NCBI RefSeq assembly: GCF_027923385.1
Contig: NZ_BSEC01000001.1
Span: forward strand, 1,872,501 to 1,936,500
DNA: 64,000 nucleotides
Direction: 5' to 3'
From: Methylocystis echinoides
GTDB lineage: Bacteria > Pseudomonadota > Alphaproteobacteria > Rhizobiales > Beijerinckiaceae
The notes under the pieces are model-generated. The model was given only the letters and a program-made list of their open reading frames with translations, was not told where the DNA came from and ran no database searches. Positions within the stretch are counted from its first letter, which is position 1. Each line of letters starts with the position of its first letter. Both the position numbers and the translations under genes were made by a program. This document shows positions 61,691-64,000 of this stretch, piece by piece.

Positions 61691-63340
61691 TCAACGCGCT
61701 CGAGCGTTTGGCAGGTCCATCGTCGGCGTGATGCGGTTCGGGTCGATCATCAGATGAATGATCGCCGGAAGCGCGGAGGCGACCGCCGCATCGAAGGCGG
61801 CCGGGAAGTCGGCTGTTTTCTCGACGCGCACGCCGAAGCCGCCGAACGCGGGAGCGTAAGCGGCGAAATCCGGATTTCTCAATTCCGTGCCAATGACCCG
61901 GGCGGGATAATGGCGCTCCTGATGCATTCGGATCGTGCCGTAGCAGGCGTTATCGCAGATGATGACGATAATCGGCAGGCCGTATTGTACTGCGGTCGCG
62001 AATTCCTGGCCGTTCATGAGAAAGTCGCCGTCCCCGTTCAGGGAGATGACCTGACGTTCGGGATGAAGGCGCTTGAGCGCGACGGCCGCCGGCACGCCGT
62101 AGCCCATGGTCGCCGAGGTCGGCGCGTAATGCGACCCGAAGCGTCTGAAGCGGAAATAGCGGTGAATCCAGGATGCGTAGTTCCCGGCTCCGTTGCAGAT
62201 GATCGCGTCATGCGAAAGATTCTCGCGCAACCAGATCATGATCTGAGAAAGATCGACTTCGGCCGATGGCGTGAAGTCATCCGAGAACTCCAGATAGTCG
62301 CGATGCGCTTCCTCTGTCCGCTCGCCCCAGCCGGATGATGACGGCGCGTCCCATGTGGCGATCGCGTCGACGAAGGGCTTTGCGGAAGCGTTGATGGCAA
62401 GTGTCGGCGTGTAAACGTGGCCGAGTTCTTCCGCCTCCGGGTAGACATGGACGAATTTCTGCGCGGGCGCGGGGATGTCGAGGAGAGTGTAGCCCTGCGA
62501 CGGGATTTCGCCCATCCGCCCGCCGATGAGCACGAGGAGATCGCTCTCGCGGATGCGCCGGATCAGTTTGGGATTGGCCGCGAGTCCGAGGTCGCCGGCG
62601 TAGCAGGGGTGCATGGGATCGAAGAGGGGGAGGCGGCGGTAGCTCGTAGCGACCGGAATCCGGGCGGCGCCCGCCCAGGCCATGAACTTCCCCCGCGATT
62701 CCTCATCCCATCGCGTTCCGCCAAGGACGAAGAAGGGTCGTCTCGCCTGCGCCAGCATATCGGAAAGAAGTGCGAGCGCGGATGGATCGGGCGCGGTTTC
62801 GACGATATGAGCGGGACCGCAGGAGATTGGTTCGATTCGTTCTTCCAGCATGTCCTTCGGCAAGGCGAGGACGACGGGGCCGGGGCGGCCGGCGCAGGCG
62901 ATGTGGAACGCGCGATTCACATATTCCACGATGCGCGGCGCGCTGTCGATTTGCGCGGCCCATTTGGTTTGATCGCCAAACATGGCGCGGTAGTCGACTT
63001 CCTGGAAGGCGCCGCGGTCGCGGTTCGTTCTCTCGATCTGGCCGATGAACAGGATCATCGGCGTCGAGTCATGACGCGCGACATGCACGCCCGCGTAGGC
63101 GTTGGCGGCCCCGGGACCCCGCGTCACGAAGCATATGCCGGGTTTGCCTGTCGCCTTGCCATAGGCGTCGGCCATCATGGCGGCGCCCGCCTCGTTGCGA
63201 CAGACGGTGAGTTCGATGTCCGTCTCATAACAGGCGTCGAGCACCGCGAGATAGCTCTCGCCGGGAACACAGAAGACATGATCGACGCCATTGACGATCA
63301 GTTGCGAAACGAGGGCTTGCGCCGCGGTGATTGTGGGCAT
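61691..63340 (-). CDS. ThDP-dependent enzyme, acetolactate-synthase-like
   Basis: A 549-residue enzyme with the three-domain thiamine-diphosphate fold. The catalytic Glu is E50 in VCRNEAGAAMMADAYGKATG. The ThDP-Mg motif is NGDGDFLMNGQEFATAVQYG, with SATMGYGVPAAVALKRLHP before it. It resembles acetolactate synthase large subunits, benzaldehyde lyases and related carboligases. No regulatory small subunit lies nearby, and its position beside the carrier-protein operon suggests a C-C bond-forming or decarboxylating step in the same pathway rather than branched-chain synthesis. It starts 9 bp after the stop of the GNAT-like gene. Confidence 0.9.
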   Translation of the reverse strand: MPTITAAQALVSQLIVNGVDHVFCVPGESYLAVLDACYETDIELTVCRNEAGAAMMADAYGKATGKPGICFVTRGPGAANAYAGVHVARHDSTPMILFIGQIERTNRDRGAFQEVDYRAMFGDQTKWAAQIDSAPRIVEYVNRAFHIACAGRPGPVVLALPKDMLEERIEPISCGPAHIVETAPDPSALALLSDMLAQARRPFFVLGGTRWDEESRGKFMAWAGAARIPVATSYRRLPLFDPMHPCYAGDLGLAANPKLIRRIRESDLLVLIGGRMGEIPSQGYTLLDIPAPAQKFVHVYPEAEELGHVYTPTLAINASAKPFVDAIATWDAPSSSGWGERTEEAHRDYLEFSDDFTPSAEVDLSQIMIWLRENLSHDAIICNGAGNYASWIHRYFRFRRFGSHYAPTSATMGYGVPAAVALKRLHPERQVISLNGDGDFLMNGQEFATAVQYGLPIIVIICDNACYGTIRMHQERHYPARVIGTELRNPDFAAYAPAFGGFGVRVEKTADFPAAFDAAVASALPAIIHLMIDPNRITPTMDLPNARAR

Positions 63341-63349
63341 GGGGTCGTC

Positions 63350-64000
63350 TCAGGCGCCAAAGAGAATATTTTCACAGTAGGACAGATCGCCAATTCTGGG
63401 AGGGCGGGGTCCTTTTGCGTATTTTGGACCCCGGTCCCTGAAGAAGACGCCTTTCAGTCCGTCGATCTTTTCGACGGCGTCGACGATCACGAAGAGGTGG
63501 CCGCGCGCGAGGAGGGCGCGCCCGAGCGGTCGGGCGAACCGCACATAGTCGTCGAGGCTGCGGCAATAGGCCAATTGCAGGACCGGCGCCTTGTTCCAGA
63601 GGAAACGACGGGGAAAAAACAGGAAGGGATGCGCGCGATCGTTCTGGTGAACCAGAAGCCCGATGCACCCGCGGGCGACGTGGTCGATCATCATCTGCTG
63701 TTCACTATGCGTCAGCGCCGGTCGCGCCGCGGCGCCCGGATCGAACGCTTCAACCCTGGCGTCTTCGCTGGGGGAGAGGATCGGCGCCGTCAGCATCTGG
63801 CCATTGCAATAGCGGCGAAAGCCCTGGGCCTCGATGACAGACCACGTATGTGGCGCGGGGGATATGTTGACATAGGTGACATTCTTGTGGCGCAGCGCCG
63901 CGGCGATCAGCAGGGACGCGTAGCCGCGATAGGCGCTGTCGGCATACCAGCTCGAAATATTGCACCTGATGTCGTCCTCTTCGACGACCCGGAAGATCAT
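63350..64000 (-). CDS. GNAT-like acyltransferase, N-terminus outside window
   Basis: A partial minus-strand gene of 216 visible residues; the frame is open at the right edge and the ATG there is probably internal. Visible are a GNAT core, SWYADSAYRGYASLLIAAAL and APHTWSVIEAQGFRRYCNGQ, and then a second region PFLFFPRRFLWNKAPVLQLAY that may be a duplicated fold. Such enzymes transfer acyl groups from CoA or from carrier proteins. It lies 9 bp upstream of the ThDP enzyme on the same strand, so it is likely part of the same pathway. Confidence 0.7.
   Translation of the reverse strand: MIFRVVEEDDIRCNISSWYADSAYRGYASLLIAAALRHKNVTYVNISPAPHTWSVIEAQGFRRYCNGQMLTAPILSPSEDARVEAFDPGAAARPALTHSEQQMMIDHVARGCIGLLVHQNDRAHPFLFFPRRFLWNKAPVLQLAYCRSLDDYVRFARPLGRALLARGHLFVIVDAVEKIDGLKGVFFRDRGPKYAKGPRPPRIGDLSYCENILFGA

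Overview
The window is high-GC DNA that looks like an alphaproteobacterial chromosome, most likely a Hyphomicrobiales methylotroph of the Methylocystis/Methylosinus type. The evidence is a complete fhcB-A-D-C operon (tetrahydromethanopterin/methanofuran-linked C1 oxidation), an orphan gene for the PQQ precursor peptide PqqA, a CckA histidine kinase beside a CtrA-type TTAA-N7-TTAA site, citramalate synthase, and the alphaproteobacterial block DUF2948-hisD-UPF0262-LMW phosphatase. I saw no methane monooxygenase, methanol dehydrogenase, tRNA, rRNA, CRISPR array, IS element or prophage.

Layout. 1-6.5 kb: housekeeping genes on the minus strand (tsaB-rimI, then miaB-phoH-ybeY-corC-lnt with mostly overlapping genes; lnt runs off the left edge). 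6.6-8.1 kb: a small membrane peptide, a periplasmic di-heme peroxidase and orphan pqqA. 8.5-12.9 kb: fhcBADC. 13.0-18.7 kb: small unknown genes, a structured RNA-like leader, putA, a rubrerythrin-like gene, nfu and an NTF2-like gene. 18.8-21.6 kb: trmJ, icd, dksA. 21.9-24.5 kb: two unrecognised minus-strand genes, one a secreted beta-propeller-like protein. 24.8-30.8 kb: a DUF2865 protein, cckA, a FliO-like membrane protein, a CreA-like protein and an exported protein. 31-42 kb: cysS with an unusual leader, a DUF559 nuclease-like gene framed by palindromic repeats, GNAT, cimA, a LOG-family gene, an Atm1-type exporter, two unknown genes and uvrB. 42-50 kb: a SulP-STAS-cNMP fusion, infA-maf, alr, DUF2948-hisD-UPF0262-LMW phosphatase. 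50-52 kb: a second large di-heme cytochrome.

52.3-64 kb is the least ordinary part. It holds an acyl-CoA synthetase-amidase pair, metY-metA, a stand-alone carrier protein, and a tight operon of acyl-CoA dehydrogenase, amino acid:[carrier protein] ligase (a seryl-tRNA-synthetase-like enzyme), cupin and class IV aminotransferase. It ends with a ThDP enzyme and a GNAT-like protein that leaves the window. This looks like a small biosynthetic pathway in which an amino acid is loaded on a carrier protein and oxidised or otherwise tailored; the product is unknown.

Spread through intergenic sites are compound palindromes. Family B (four compound copies and one fragment) lies only at 32.4-38.5 kb, and two copies tightly frame the DUF559 gene. 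Family A (5.2 and 18.7 kb) has the same two-hairpin plan. Family C (25.9 kb) is separate. Their position, inverted pairing and compensated stem changes suggest a REP/BIME-like element, possibly tied to the DUF559 protein.
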